Part shown: positions 53,814 through 61,242 of the stretch, in pieces
Numbering within the stretch: position 1 is the first letter of the stretch
Layout of the letters: every line of letters starts with the position of its first letter
Assembly: GCA_947449255.1 (NCBI GenBank)
Contig: CANFQX010000002.1
Location: 248,001 to 312,000 of the forward strand
Direction: 5' to 3'
From: Pseudobdellovibrionaceae bacterium
GTDB taxonomy: Bacteria > Bdellovibrionota > Bdellovibrionia > Bdellovibrionales > Bdellovibrionaceae
DNA: 64,000 nt
The notes under the pieces: generated by a model
What the model saw: only the letters and a program-made list of their open reading frames with translations
Database searches by the model: none
Told to the model about the DNA's origin: nothing
Program-made: the position numbers and the translations under genes

Positions 53814-55205
53814 ATGAAATTTCGTTTTGCAAAAACGATAAAAAATCATTTTGGCTGGATTATGGCCTCTGGAATGTTACTTACATCCTTTCAGAATTGT
53901 GGCAAAGCAGGCTTTGATTCAACTCTAGATGATTCTTTAAACTTGGGCAGCGTTGATGCCGCCTTGTCCGCAAAGTATGGTTCTCAGACTGGGGCCTTAG
54001 TGGCAGCCATTCCCTTTGCCTTTGATGCTGGTTTTGATCAAATTGCATACAATTCTTGTGCTGATGCAAGTCAGGCTAATGACAAGCAGACTTTTTTTAC
54101 CATAAAAGCAGGCGCCTATAGGAATATGGGGATCAGGCTGAACTCAGCTTTTTATAATTATGTCGATGATCCACAGAACTTTAAACCCATATACGATGAA
54201 ACTAAAGTTGTTCAAACAATCAGTCCAGGACAGTACCAAGGGTTTTTGGCAGATTCGCCGGCTAATCGCGGGGCTGTGGCAAATGTTGCTTTTAGAGATA
54301 GTAGAGACTTGTTAAAAATATCGATGATTGGGGATAGGAATGCCACCACAGTGACTTTAGACAGCGGTGATGAAGTTTCATTGGCGGGAACTTTAACTGA
54401 TCCAGAGATGATGGATGGGTACACTGACCCCTATACGAATCCTAATTTTGTGAATTATTTTCCGTTTTCAACGGCATCAAAAATAATTGAGGCCGTATTA
54501 ACAACAGACAAATCAGAAGGAACAGACGCTAAGGGAAATAAAGTAACTGCAGAGGGTGTTGCAATAGGCCTGCGCAGTGCCCTCATGGGTAACAATTCTA
54601 ACAATTATCCTTACTTAACTCTTACCTATCTGTCTGATGTTTCAGATCCTTATTTAATTCGTAGTCCAGCCAACAAAAATCCTTTAACAAAAGCGTATGG
54701 AAGAGGCTACAAGTTTATTTTTGTACAACCTGCAGGCGCAAATGCCGTCGTTCCAAGTAATGTTCTTGATGCAACAAGTGGAATTACTGAAATAGATTTA
54801 AGTTCCGGTGGCCCCATCATTGACAGGACTTGGGATTGCTCTATGCGATATAGAGTTGTTCGCGCCCAAGACTCTGCTTCACAGTGCCCGAAAATGACTT
54901 TGGATGATGCAAAACTTTATTTTAGTGAGTTGGAAATTGTCCGACGTCAACTTCCCGCCGACAAGTGGGATGTTAATCCAAAATATCGTTGTGCTGTTCC
55001 TAAGGGGATTACTTCTTGCTATAGTGAAGTGGGTATAGCGAATTCGGCCGGAGTTTTAGTTCCACCAGGTGTTGAGTATAATCTAGGCTTAGAATGTTTT
55101 AATCCAGAGTTGGTTGCCGGGAACTACACGGGCGGTGGAATCCCAATGAAACAATGCCTCAAGCACATTTCGATCTGCCTAGGCTCCTTTAAAGTAACAA
55201 ATTAA
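53814..55205 (+). CDS. Predicted surface lipoprotein, unknown function
   Basis: A 463-residue exported protein. The N terminus is basic, then hydrophobic, and ends in SFQNC, after which the mature part starts CGKAGF. The cysteine looks like a lipidation site, though Q and N precede it instead of the usual small residues. The remainder is beta-rich, with several cysteines in the last third (CSMRYRVV, CPKMTLDDAK, CAVPKG, CYSEV, CFNPEL) that could form disulfides. The ATG at 53814 has GGGGAG 7 bases upstream; an ATG at 53784 adds ten atypical residues. Its 3' end overlaps the convergent M23 gene by 4 bases. Confidence 0.65.
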   Translation: MKFRFAKTIKNHFGWIMASGMLLTSFQNCGKAGFDSTLDDSLNLGSVDAALSAKYGSQTGALVAAIPFAFDAGFDQIAYNSCADASQANDKQTFFTIKAGAYRNMGIRLNSAFYNYVDDPQNFKPIYDETKVVQTISPGQYQGFLADSPANRGAVANVAFRDSRDLLKISMIGDRNATTVTLDSGDEVSLAGTLTDPEMMDGYTDPYTNPNFVNYFPFSTASKIIEAVLTTDKSEGTDAKGNKVTAEGVAIGLRSALMGNNSNNYPYLTLTYLSDVSDPYLIRSPANKNPLTKAYGRGYKFIFVQPAGANAVVPSNVLDATSGITEIDLSSGGPIIDRTWDCSMRYRVVRAQDSASQCPKMTLDDAKLYFSELEIVRRQLPADKWDVNPKYRCAVPKGITSCYSEVGIANSAGVLVPPGVEYNLGLECFNPELVAGNYTGGGIPMKQCLKHISICLGSFKVTN

Positions 55206-56305
55206 TTTAGCGCAACTCGGGCAGCCAGTTGTTGCTCCATTCTATAAGGATAAGATTTAATATATTTGATCGGATTGATCATTTGCCCTTTATATTTAAT
55301 TGCAAAGTGCAAGTGAGCGCGTGTGCAATATCCAGTGCAGCCTACTTCGGCGATCTGGTCGCCAGCATAAACTCTATAACCACGGCGAATTTTTTTATTT
55401 ATTTTGGAAAGATGATTGTAGGCTGTTTCCATTCCGTTTGAATGAGCCAACACTATATAATTTCCAGCAGCATTGCTGAATCCATGTCGTATAACTACAC
55501 CCTGCCGAGGAGCAAAAACTGGATCCCCAGACGGCAGTTCAAAATCAATGCCCAGGTGGGGCTGACGGCGGCCTGTGATAGGATGCATTCGGTGAGGTTG
55601 AAAGTTGCTGGCAATTTTTAGGTAATTGACGGGGGCATAAAAGGGCCTTTTTTCAGTTAGAGAGCTTTTATTAAAAAAGACACTGCCATTTGTCGTGTGT
55701 ACAAAATTTTTCTTTATAATTCGACCGTCTATCTCGATTGAAGTTTGCAGAATTTCGCCATATTTTATGAAAGCTCCCTGGTCATATTTTTTCTGGACAG
55801 TAAACCAATAGGAAGCTCCAGACTTTATGTTTCGAGCCGAGCGAATATCAAAGGCATAGGCATCATTGAAACGACTGGCAACAAAATTACTGTCAATTTT
55901 AGCAAGAATACTTCCCAAGACGGAGCCATGCACTCGACCTTCAATTCGGACTAAAGTAATCTTAAAATTGGGTTTATAAGGTGCGGTGGTGATTTTTCCA
56001 TTGTGCTTAAGAATTCTAAACGCTGCTGCAGTTTGTGAATCATAGACTCGCAATTCGGTGAGATTTCTGTCCTGGTGAAGCATATACTTGATGTCTAAAG
56101 TCAAAAATAGTTTTTGCAAGTGGGTGCTGGTTGATAAAATTTGATCACGTTCGTGCTCGCTGAATCCGTGTTGACGCAAAATAGAGATCAGGGTGTCGCC
56201 TGATTTTACGGGCATTGCAGTAAAGTAGTTGGCGGCAGCTTGCCCAGGTTGGTAGCATATCCATGTGACTAAAAATACGATTACAACTTGTATAAGGTGA
56301 ATCAT
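55202..56305 (-). CDS. M23-family cell-wall endopeptidase
   Basis: A 367-residue exported peptidase. A signal sequence (1-25) is followed by a LysM/OapA-like N-terminal region (VKSGDTLISILRQHGFS) and a C-terminal LytM domain. The zinc ligands H250 and D254 (PHLGIDF) and H331-L-H333 (AHLHFAI) are intact, so an active D,D-endopeptidase cutting peptidoglycan cross-links is likely. AAAGGA lies 9 bases before the ATG, inside the coding region of the divergent gene. The two start codons are separated by a single base. Confidence 0.9.
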   Translation of the reverse strand: MIHLIQVVIVFLVTWICYQPGQAAANYFTAMPVKSGDTLISILRQHGFSEHERDQILSTSTHLQKLFLTLDIKYMLHQDRNLTELRVYDSQTAAAFRILKHNGKITTAPYKPNFKITLVRIEGRVHGSVLGSILAKIDSNFVASRFNDAYAFDIRSARNIKSGASYWFTVQKKYDQGAFIKYGEILQTSIEIDGRIIKKNFVHTTNGSVFFNKSSLTEKRPFYAPVNYLKIASNFQPHRMHPITGRRQPHLGIDFELPSGDPVFAPRQGVVIRHGFSNAAGNYIVLAHSNGMETAYNHLSKINKKIRRGYRVYAGDQIAEVGCTGYCTRAHLHFAIKYKGQMINPIKYIKSYPYRMEQQLAARVALN

Positions 56306-56306
56306 A

Positions 56307-57161
56307 ATGCCCCATCCTTTCTGTAGATTTGAAAAGAAAGCCTTCTTAGGCCTTTTTGTTATCCTGTTCTTAGCTTATTTTATCCCGAACCAGGCAGCGG
56401 CCCAAGCGTATTACTCTTCCGTCTCGACCGCGGCAGGTGGAACTGGACGTGGGGCGGTCGAGCCTGGGGATGCTTTATTATTAAATCCCTCGACCTTGCC
56501 TCACCTGCAGGGAAGATTTTTAAATTTCTCTGCTGCCGAGGATGTGTTTTTTGTCAGTTTGAGTGACAACACGAAAGAAAGTGCGTTGCCTGCTGGGGCT
56601 TCATTTATTCAGAAGAAATCAAAAATATCGGTAGGAAATTCACTGGAGGATTTTAAGCATCAAGATATTGCCATAACCTTGGCTGATTTTATTGTGGATA
56701 AATGGACTGTCGGAATAACAGGGCATTATATTGAGCAAAGTTTAGGGTTGGCCTCCTACATTCATACAAATGCTGATTTGGGATTTTTATATATTCACAA
56801 CCCTAATTTAGGTTTGGCTTTGGTTTTTTATAATGTTTTTGGAGAAAAAGGCACTTTGCCTGTAGAAATTCGCGAGAAGTTCTCTGTCGCTACGGGGATG
56901 AATTTCATCTATCATGAGACGATCCGGTTCAAAGTCGAGGCCACATCGGAGTCCATTTTGGCTGTAGGTTTAGAAACTTACCTGAACAAATTTTTTATTA
57001 CGCGGTTCGGCTATTCAGAGGACTTTGATGATAAGCGGCAAATTTTATGTGCAGGACTGGGTTTTAATGGTCCTCGCTTCCAATTGAACTATGCTTATTT
57101 GGGAAACACACAAAAGTCGTCGGACTATAGGCAATCCGTTGACATGGTGATTCCATTTTGA
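56307..57161 (+). CDS. Predicted outer-membrane beta-barrel protein
   Basis: A 284-residue exported protein with a signal peptide (about 1-33, ending AAAQA). The mature part (SSVSTAAGGTGRGAVEPGDALLLNPSTLPH) resembles FadL/PorV-like barrels that begin with an 'A..G.A.....PSAL..NPA' pattern. The rest alternates strands and turns, ending in MVIPF with terminal Phe. AAGGTG lies 7 bases before the ATG, within the divergent M23 gene. Exact substrate unknown. Confidence 0.7.
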   Translation: MPHPFCRFEKKAFLGLFVILFLAYFIPNQAAAQAYYSSVSTAAGGTGRGAVEPGDALLLNPSTLPHLQGRFLNFSAAEDVFFVSLSDNTKESALPAGASFIQKKSKISVGNSLEDFKHQDIAITLADFIVDKWTVGITGHYIEQSLGLASYIHTNADLGFLYIHNPNLGLALVFYNVFGEKGTLPVEIREKFSVATGMNFIYHETIRFKVEATSESILAVGLETYLNKFFITRFGYSEDFDDKRQILCAGLGFNGPRFQLNYAYLGNTQKSSDYRQSVDMVIPF

Positions 57162-57198
57162 TAACTAACTCATTCCGTCAATATTTCCGGGGGTTAAA

Positions 57199-57327
57199 AT
57201 GGCTTCAAAATCAGCACGTACTGAGTACATTCGCGAAAAAAAGAGATCTACAAGTGGCAAAAAACGTAAAGCCGCTATTAGAACTAAAGGCACTACCAAG
57301 TCTGCCAAAGATCTTTTCAAAGATTAG
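57199..57327 (+). CDS. Small basic protein, 42 residues
   Basis: Starts MASKSARTEYIREKKRSTSG and ends TTKSAKDLFKD, with about one third Lys or Arg. A GGGGG binding site lies 5 bases before the ATG, and a strong terminator follows 28 bases after the stop. These support a real gene in preference to the longer 65-codon frame from 57158 in another phase, which has no binding site. The protein resembles small conserved basic proteins annotated as hypothetical in some Proteobacteria-like genomes; I cannot name the family. Nucleic-acid or ribosome binding is a guess from charge. Confidence 0.7.
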   Translation: MASKSARTEYIREKKRSTSGKKRKAAIRTKGTTKSAKDLFKD

Positions 57328-57354
57328 TTCTCAGTTGCAAATAATTAAAAAATA

Positions 57355-57388
57355 AAAAACCTTTGGTTTATCGACCAAGGGTTTTTTT
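57355..57388 (+). terminator. Rho-independent terminator of the small basic protein gene
   Basis: AAAAACCTTTGGT pairs with ACCAAGGGTTTTT (one G-T pair) across a 6-base loop, with a run of seven T. It may also serve the convergent TonB-like gene. Confidence 0.85.
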
Positions 57389-57443
57389 GTTTGCGAATAC
57401 TGGTTATATTTAGCGAGATTTTGGTATCGGTTACTATCTTTGG

Positions 57444-59063
57444 CTATCTTTTACTTACGCTAGTTCTCAGGCGTCCGCCAATTTCTTGAACTCCACCTTT
57501 AATGTCCCACTGGAAGGGCAATTCAACCCAACCTTCTTGCCCCGGGTAGAATCGCCATTTTTTTAAAGCGGCTAGAGTTTTTGAATCTAAATTTCTGAAG
57601 CCTGTTGATTTTTTTAAGCTGAACTTATTTAAAGTTCCTTCTTTGCTGACATAAGCGTAAAAATCAATAGTCCCTTGGTCACCTCTTTGGCGCTCTTTAG
57701 GATCATATTGCGGACGAGGATTTCCAGGCATCTGACGAAGTTGATCCAAGCTGCGAACATTGCCAGAAGGGCTTCCAGGGTCGCCGGCGTTGGGTCCTTT
57801 GCCTGTTGAGGCCAGGTCGCTTCCAAGCCCATTGCTATTGTTGAAGCCAACTCCACTGCCATTACTGAAGCCAACGCCATTGCTAGCATTTTTATTTTTC
57901 GAATTCCTTGCATTGCGAAGGGCTGCGTTTTTAGCAGTGGCTTCTTGTGCGGCTATTGCTTGCGCAGCGGCTTTTTGCTCAGCGGCTAGTTGGGAAGTTG
58001 CTTTTTGTTCGGCGGCCTTTTGTTCAGCTGCAAGTTCAGCAGCAGCAACTGCTGCCGCCGCCGTGGCCTCATCTCGTTCTTTGGCTTCGGCCCGAGCTAG
58101 GGCCTCTTTGTTGCTTTTACGAAGCGATTGTTGGTGAGCTTCAAATCTGGCAGAATCTTTTTTATTTTCTTCTTGAAGTGCACGCAGTTTGTCTTCTTGT
58201 TTTGAGGATAAATCTGAAGCCAAATCATCCATTTTTGCTTTTTCTGCTGTCAGTGCCTTGTCGTGTGTTTGATCTATTCGACTAAAGTCGTCATCAAGGT
58301 CATTTTTTAAATCATCACTGAGATCAGTTTTCACAGTTTTAGTTGATAACTCACCCTGATCCAGTTGGGGGGCTTCGATATCATCTATAGTCATGGGGGC
58401 AGCTTTTAAAGTGGTTTTTGCGGAGGCACGTGGGGCAGAAGGCGGCGCTTTCGGTGGGTTGGCTCTTTCAACGGCCCTTTCTGCTGGCGATGAAATGGCC
58501 TGTTCCAATGCAGCTATAGCTGCAGATTGGTCGTCAGCAAAAGAAGCAGCCTTCGGAATAGATTTGGCAACTATTTTTGGAGCTGCTGGGGCTAAACTTC
58601 TGGGACTAACTTGAGACCTAGGTTTTGGTGGTGCTGCTATCGCTGTCGCTACGGGGATTGCTTCCGCAATATCTTCGGAATCGGTTTGTGATCCCATTTT
58701 TGGGGTGCTTCCCATAGGTGAGGGCATAACATCATCGCCCTTGGCTTGGACTTGCAATAATGGTTTTGTTTTTTCAAGTTCAATGGTGATGGTTTCACTT
58801 TTAGGTTGTTCAATCAGGGGGACTGTCATCATCGTCATAGCCAGAAGTGCTAGGGCATGTAGACCCAAGGACAGCGAAAAAAACTTTGGTGCACTATTTT
58901 CTTCTGAGCTGCCATTGGCCAACTGCAAAGCCTCATAGGAATTTAAACGGCCAGCTAATTTATCAGCTCCGAGGCTTGCACGCGTACCGAGTCCCAGATC
59001 AGTTTGACCAATCTGTTCGTTATTGCCCTTTTTTTCTATCCCATTGGTTAGATTAAATTCCAT
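57444..59063 (-). CDS. TonB-family protein with long Ala-rich coiled coil
   Basis: A 539-residue inner-membrane protein. It has a cytoplasmic N-terminal part, one membrane segment (about residues 61-84), and a Pro/Ala/Lys-rich stretch (about 85-230). A long charged coiled coil rich in AEQKA repeats (about 260-385) and an Asn/Gly-rich linker follow. The C-terminal TonB-like domain (about 440-525) contains DFYAYVSKEGTLNKFSLKKS and LAALKKWRFYPGQ. TonB proteins pass energy from ExbB/ExbD to outer-membrane partners. No exbB/exbD lies in the window. The ATG at 59063 has AGAGGT 8 bases upstream; the frame is open to 59129. Confidence 0.75.
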   Translation of the reverse strand: MEFNLTNGIEKKGNNEQIGQTDLGLGTRASLGADKLAGRLNSYEALQLANGSSEENSAPKFFSLSLGLHALALLAMTMMTVPLIEQPKSETITIELEKTKPLLQVQAKGDDVMPSPMGSTPKMGSQTDSEDIAEAIPVATAIAAPPKPRSQVSPRSLAPAAPKIVAKSIPKAASFADDQSAAIAALEQAISSPAERAVERANPPKAPPSAPRASAKTTLKAAPMTIDDIEAPQLDQGELSTKTVKTDLSDDLKNDLDDDFSRIDQTHDKALTAEKAKMDDLASDLSSKQEDKLRALQEENKKDSARFEAHQQSLRKSNKEALARAEAKERDEATAAAAVAAAELAAEQKAAEQKATSQLAAEQKAAAQAIAAQEATAKNAALRNARNSKNKNASNGVGFSNGSGVGFNNSNGLGSDLASTGKGPNAGDPGSPSGNVRSLDQLRQMPGNPRPQYDPKERQRGDQGTIDFYAYVSKEGTLNKFSLKKSTGFRNLDSKTLAALKKWRFYPGQEGWVELPFQWDIKGGVQEIGGRLRTSVSKR

Positions 59064-59172
59064 AAATAGACCTCTGCAACCAAAGGTCGTATCAATTTCT
59101 AGGCCAAGCCTAAGCCGTACAGCTTGCATTTGAGCCGCACGTATTTGAAATTATTTTAGGAGTGTCATAATC

Positions 59173-60303
59173 CTATTCAGGCAGAACACCCGCTGGCATT
59201 TCGCCTTTGGCAATGGCTGCCGCAAGTTGTTGATGATTTGGACATCCCACGATTTCAAGGACTTTTTCTAAAGGCAGGGGATTGGGCTCTGTCAGTTTGC
59301 TTTCCTTGAATTTCACTATCTTTCGGTGATTTCTGTGAAAGAGGCCATCTTCGATTGTTCCTTCTTTGTAGGCCTTGATGAGTGCTTCAATCGCCATCGG
59401 AGGAGTTTCTGGTTCATTGCAATAGAGCAACAGCTCGGCGCCCGCTTGGAGTGCACGAACAGGTATTTGCTCTGCTCCAAAGTGGCTGGCCATGGCCTTC
59501 ATTCCAAGGTCATCAGTGATGACAAAGCCAGTGTATTTTAATTCTTTGCGGAGCAATTCTTGGATAAAGGTTTTTGAAAGCGTAACGGGCCACTCGGGGT
59601 CAATCAGAGGAAATTTAATATGAGATGTCATCACCATATCAACCCGGGATCTAAGTGCACTTCTGAATGGTTTCAATTCGCGCTTGTTAAGCTCATCAAG
59701 GGTTGAATTTTCAATGGGCAGGTCAAGGTGACTGTCGATCAAAGTGTTGCCGTGTCCGGGAAAGTGTTTAGCACAGGTGAGGACTCCGGCTTTCATGTAA
59801 CCTCTGACCAAAGCTGAGGCGTGCCGAGCTACTTTCTCTGGATCTTCGCTGATGGCGCGGTCACCGATCACGGTGTTGGCAGGATTTGTAAGGACATCTA
59901 CGCAGGGGGCGAAATCAAGATTGATTCCGACCGCTTTGAGTTCAGTACCCATGCTGTAGGCAAAAGCGTAAGTCGCTGCCGGTGCATCGAGGTCTCCAAG
60001 GCGTCGAAGGGCAGGCCATGAAGTGAAGGGGGGTTTCAATCTGTGAACTCGCCCGCCTTCCATGTCTATGCCGATAAATAAGGGGGCTTTATCTGCCTGT
60101 TGATGGCGTAGGGATTGGATCTCTTCACAAAGGTCACGAACTTGTTTGGGGTCGGAAACATTGCGACCAAAAAGACAGACTCCGCCAATATTATTTTCAA
60201 CAATAAATCTTTTTTCGTCTGGTGTTAGAGCAAGCCCAGAAATTCCGATAAAAAATTGCTGGCCGATGAGAGCTTTGATTGTACTGAGGGAATGGGTGCT
60301 CAT
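59173..60303 (-). CDS. nagZ: Beta-N-acetylglucosaminidase NagZ (GH3)
   Basis: A 376-residue glycoside hydrolase family 3 protein acting in peptidoglycan recycling, where it removes GlcNAc from anhydro-muropeptides. The motifs FIGIDMEGGRVHRLKPPF, the catalytic His/Asp loop KHFPGHGNTLIDSHLDLP and the nucleophile region FVITDDLGMKAM are intact. There is no signal peptide, which fits a cytoplasmic enzyme. It ends just before the TonB-like gene and begins 17 bases after the exported-protein gene. Confidence 0.93.
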   Translation of the reverse strand: MSTHSLSTIKALIGQQFFIGISGLALTPDEKRFIVENNIGGVCLFGRNVSDPKQVRDLCEEIQSLRHQQADKAPLFIGIDMEGGRVHRLKPPFTSWPALRRLGDLDAPAATYAFAYSMGTELKAVGINLDFAPCVDVLTNPANTVIGDRAISEDPEKVARHASALVRGYMKAGVLTCAKHFPGHGNTLIDSHLDLPIENSTLDELNKRELKPFRSALRSRVDMVMTSHIKFPLIDPEWPVTLSKTFIQELLRKELKYTGFVITDDLGMKAMASHFGAEQIPVRALQAGAELLLYCNEPETPPMAIEALIKAYKEGTIEDGLFHRNHRKIVKFKESKLTEPNPLPLEKVLEIVGCPNHQQLAAAIAKGEMPAGVLPE

Positions 60304-60320
60304 ATTTGTAGGCTCCTATT

Positions 60321-61121
60321 TTATTTGCCAGGTTTTTTATTTTTTAAGGATTGCGCGACGAGATTTTTTTCACCAAGAGGAACAGCTCCAAAAAGTGTTT
60401 TTAAAATCATGTTGCTTGTAGTTTGCCCTGCCAGGGCCTCGTTTTGATTGGACACCAGTTCTGTTTTAATTCCTTGGCCCAAGGCACTGGTGCCCAGCAC
60501 CTCACCTTGTCCATTGATGTAGCTTAAGAATTTGAGGTCCTTGAAAGTATTTAAAACTTTAAAGGCTTTGAATCCATTAAACTCTTCTTCTTTGCCGACA
60601 AGGGCTTGGCCTTTATAAATTCCACCATCTTCTTCGGCAATGGCTTGGTATTCATATTTTGTTTCGGCTTGTAACCCCTCTTGACTCTTAAGCATTAAGT
60701 AAACCAAGAAGGTCGACAAAAAGGTGCCTTTGGGAATTTTTTTTTCTATTTTTTGAACTTTTCCAGCGTTTGTAATAACCGCACTCATGCTGGAGCCCTT
60801 AAATTTGGCATCAACGGTTTTGGCCTCTTTGTTGGCCAGGGTGGTGTATTCGTAGCTGATGGGGGCTAATTCAGAATCTGCAATGGCATGCAGGCTCTCG
60901 CTGACCTCTGAGGGACCTTTTCCTGTTTTTAAAAAGTAGGTGGAAATAAATTGTTTTTTCTTTTGATCAAACTCATATCGAGAAACGATGTAGCCGATAT
61001 GTTGATCCCCGGATAAGATTTTTGAATAGCCCTCAAAGAGGACATCGGCGTTTGCTGGTGAGGAAAAAATTGAAAAAAGAATGACATTCAATAATAGAGC
61101 AAACAGAAACGCACGGACCAT
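60321..61121 (-). CDS. Exported protein of unknown function
   Basis: A 266-residue protein with a signal peptide (about 1-25, ending PANA). The mature part has the strand-turn pattern of DUF3108/DUF6134-like periplasmic proteins (GYIVSRYEFDQKKKQFISTY, then LAPISYEYTTL, later GFKAFKVLNTFKDLKFLSYI). I cannot assign the family firmly. It lies 17 bases upstream of nagZ on the same strand and probably shares an operon. The divergent TadG-like gene starts 121 bases away. Confidence 0.55.
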   Translation of the reverse strand: MVRAFLFALLLNVILFSIFSSPANADVLFEGYSKILSGDQHIGYIVSRYEFDQKKKQFISTYFLKTGKGPSEVSESLHAIADSELAPISYEYTTLANKEAKTVDAKFKGSSMSAVITNAGKVQKIEKKIPKGTFLSTFLVYLMLKSQEGLQAETKYEYQAIAEEDGGIYKGQALVGKEEEFNGFKAFKVLNTFKDLKFLSYINGQGEVLGTSALGQGIKTELVSNQNEALAGQTTSNMILKTLFGAVPLGEKNLVAQSLKNKKPGK

Positions 61122-61242
61122 GGTCGAGTATCCTTGTTGAAAGTGAGATAAAAAAATTTTCGCATTGGCACCTAGATCAAGTCAAAGTTTTATAGGTCGA
61201 GTTCTTGCCTCTGACTTATTGATGCGACACAATCTAAGAATC

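Noticed and set aside
57760-58285. Plus-strand Ala/Cys- and Leu-rich frames opposite the TonB-like gene
   Set aside because: They mirror the repetitive Ala/Glu/Lys coding sequence of the coiled coil and lack binding sites.
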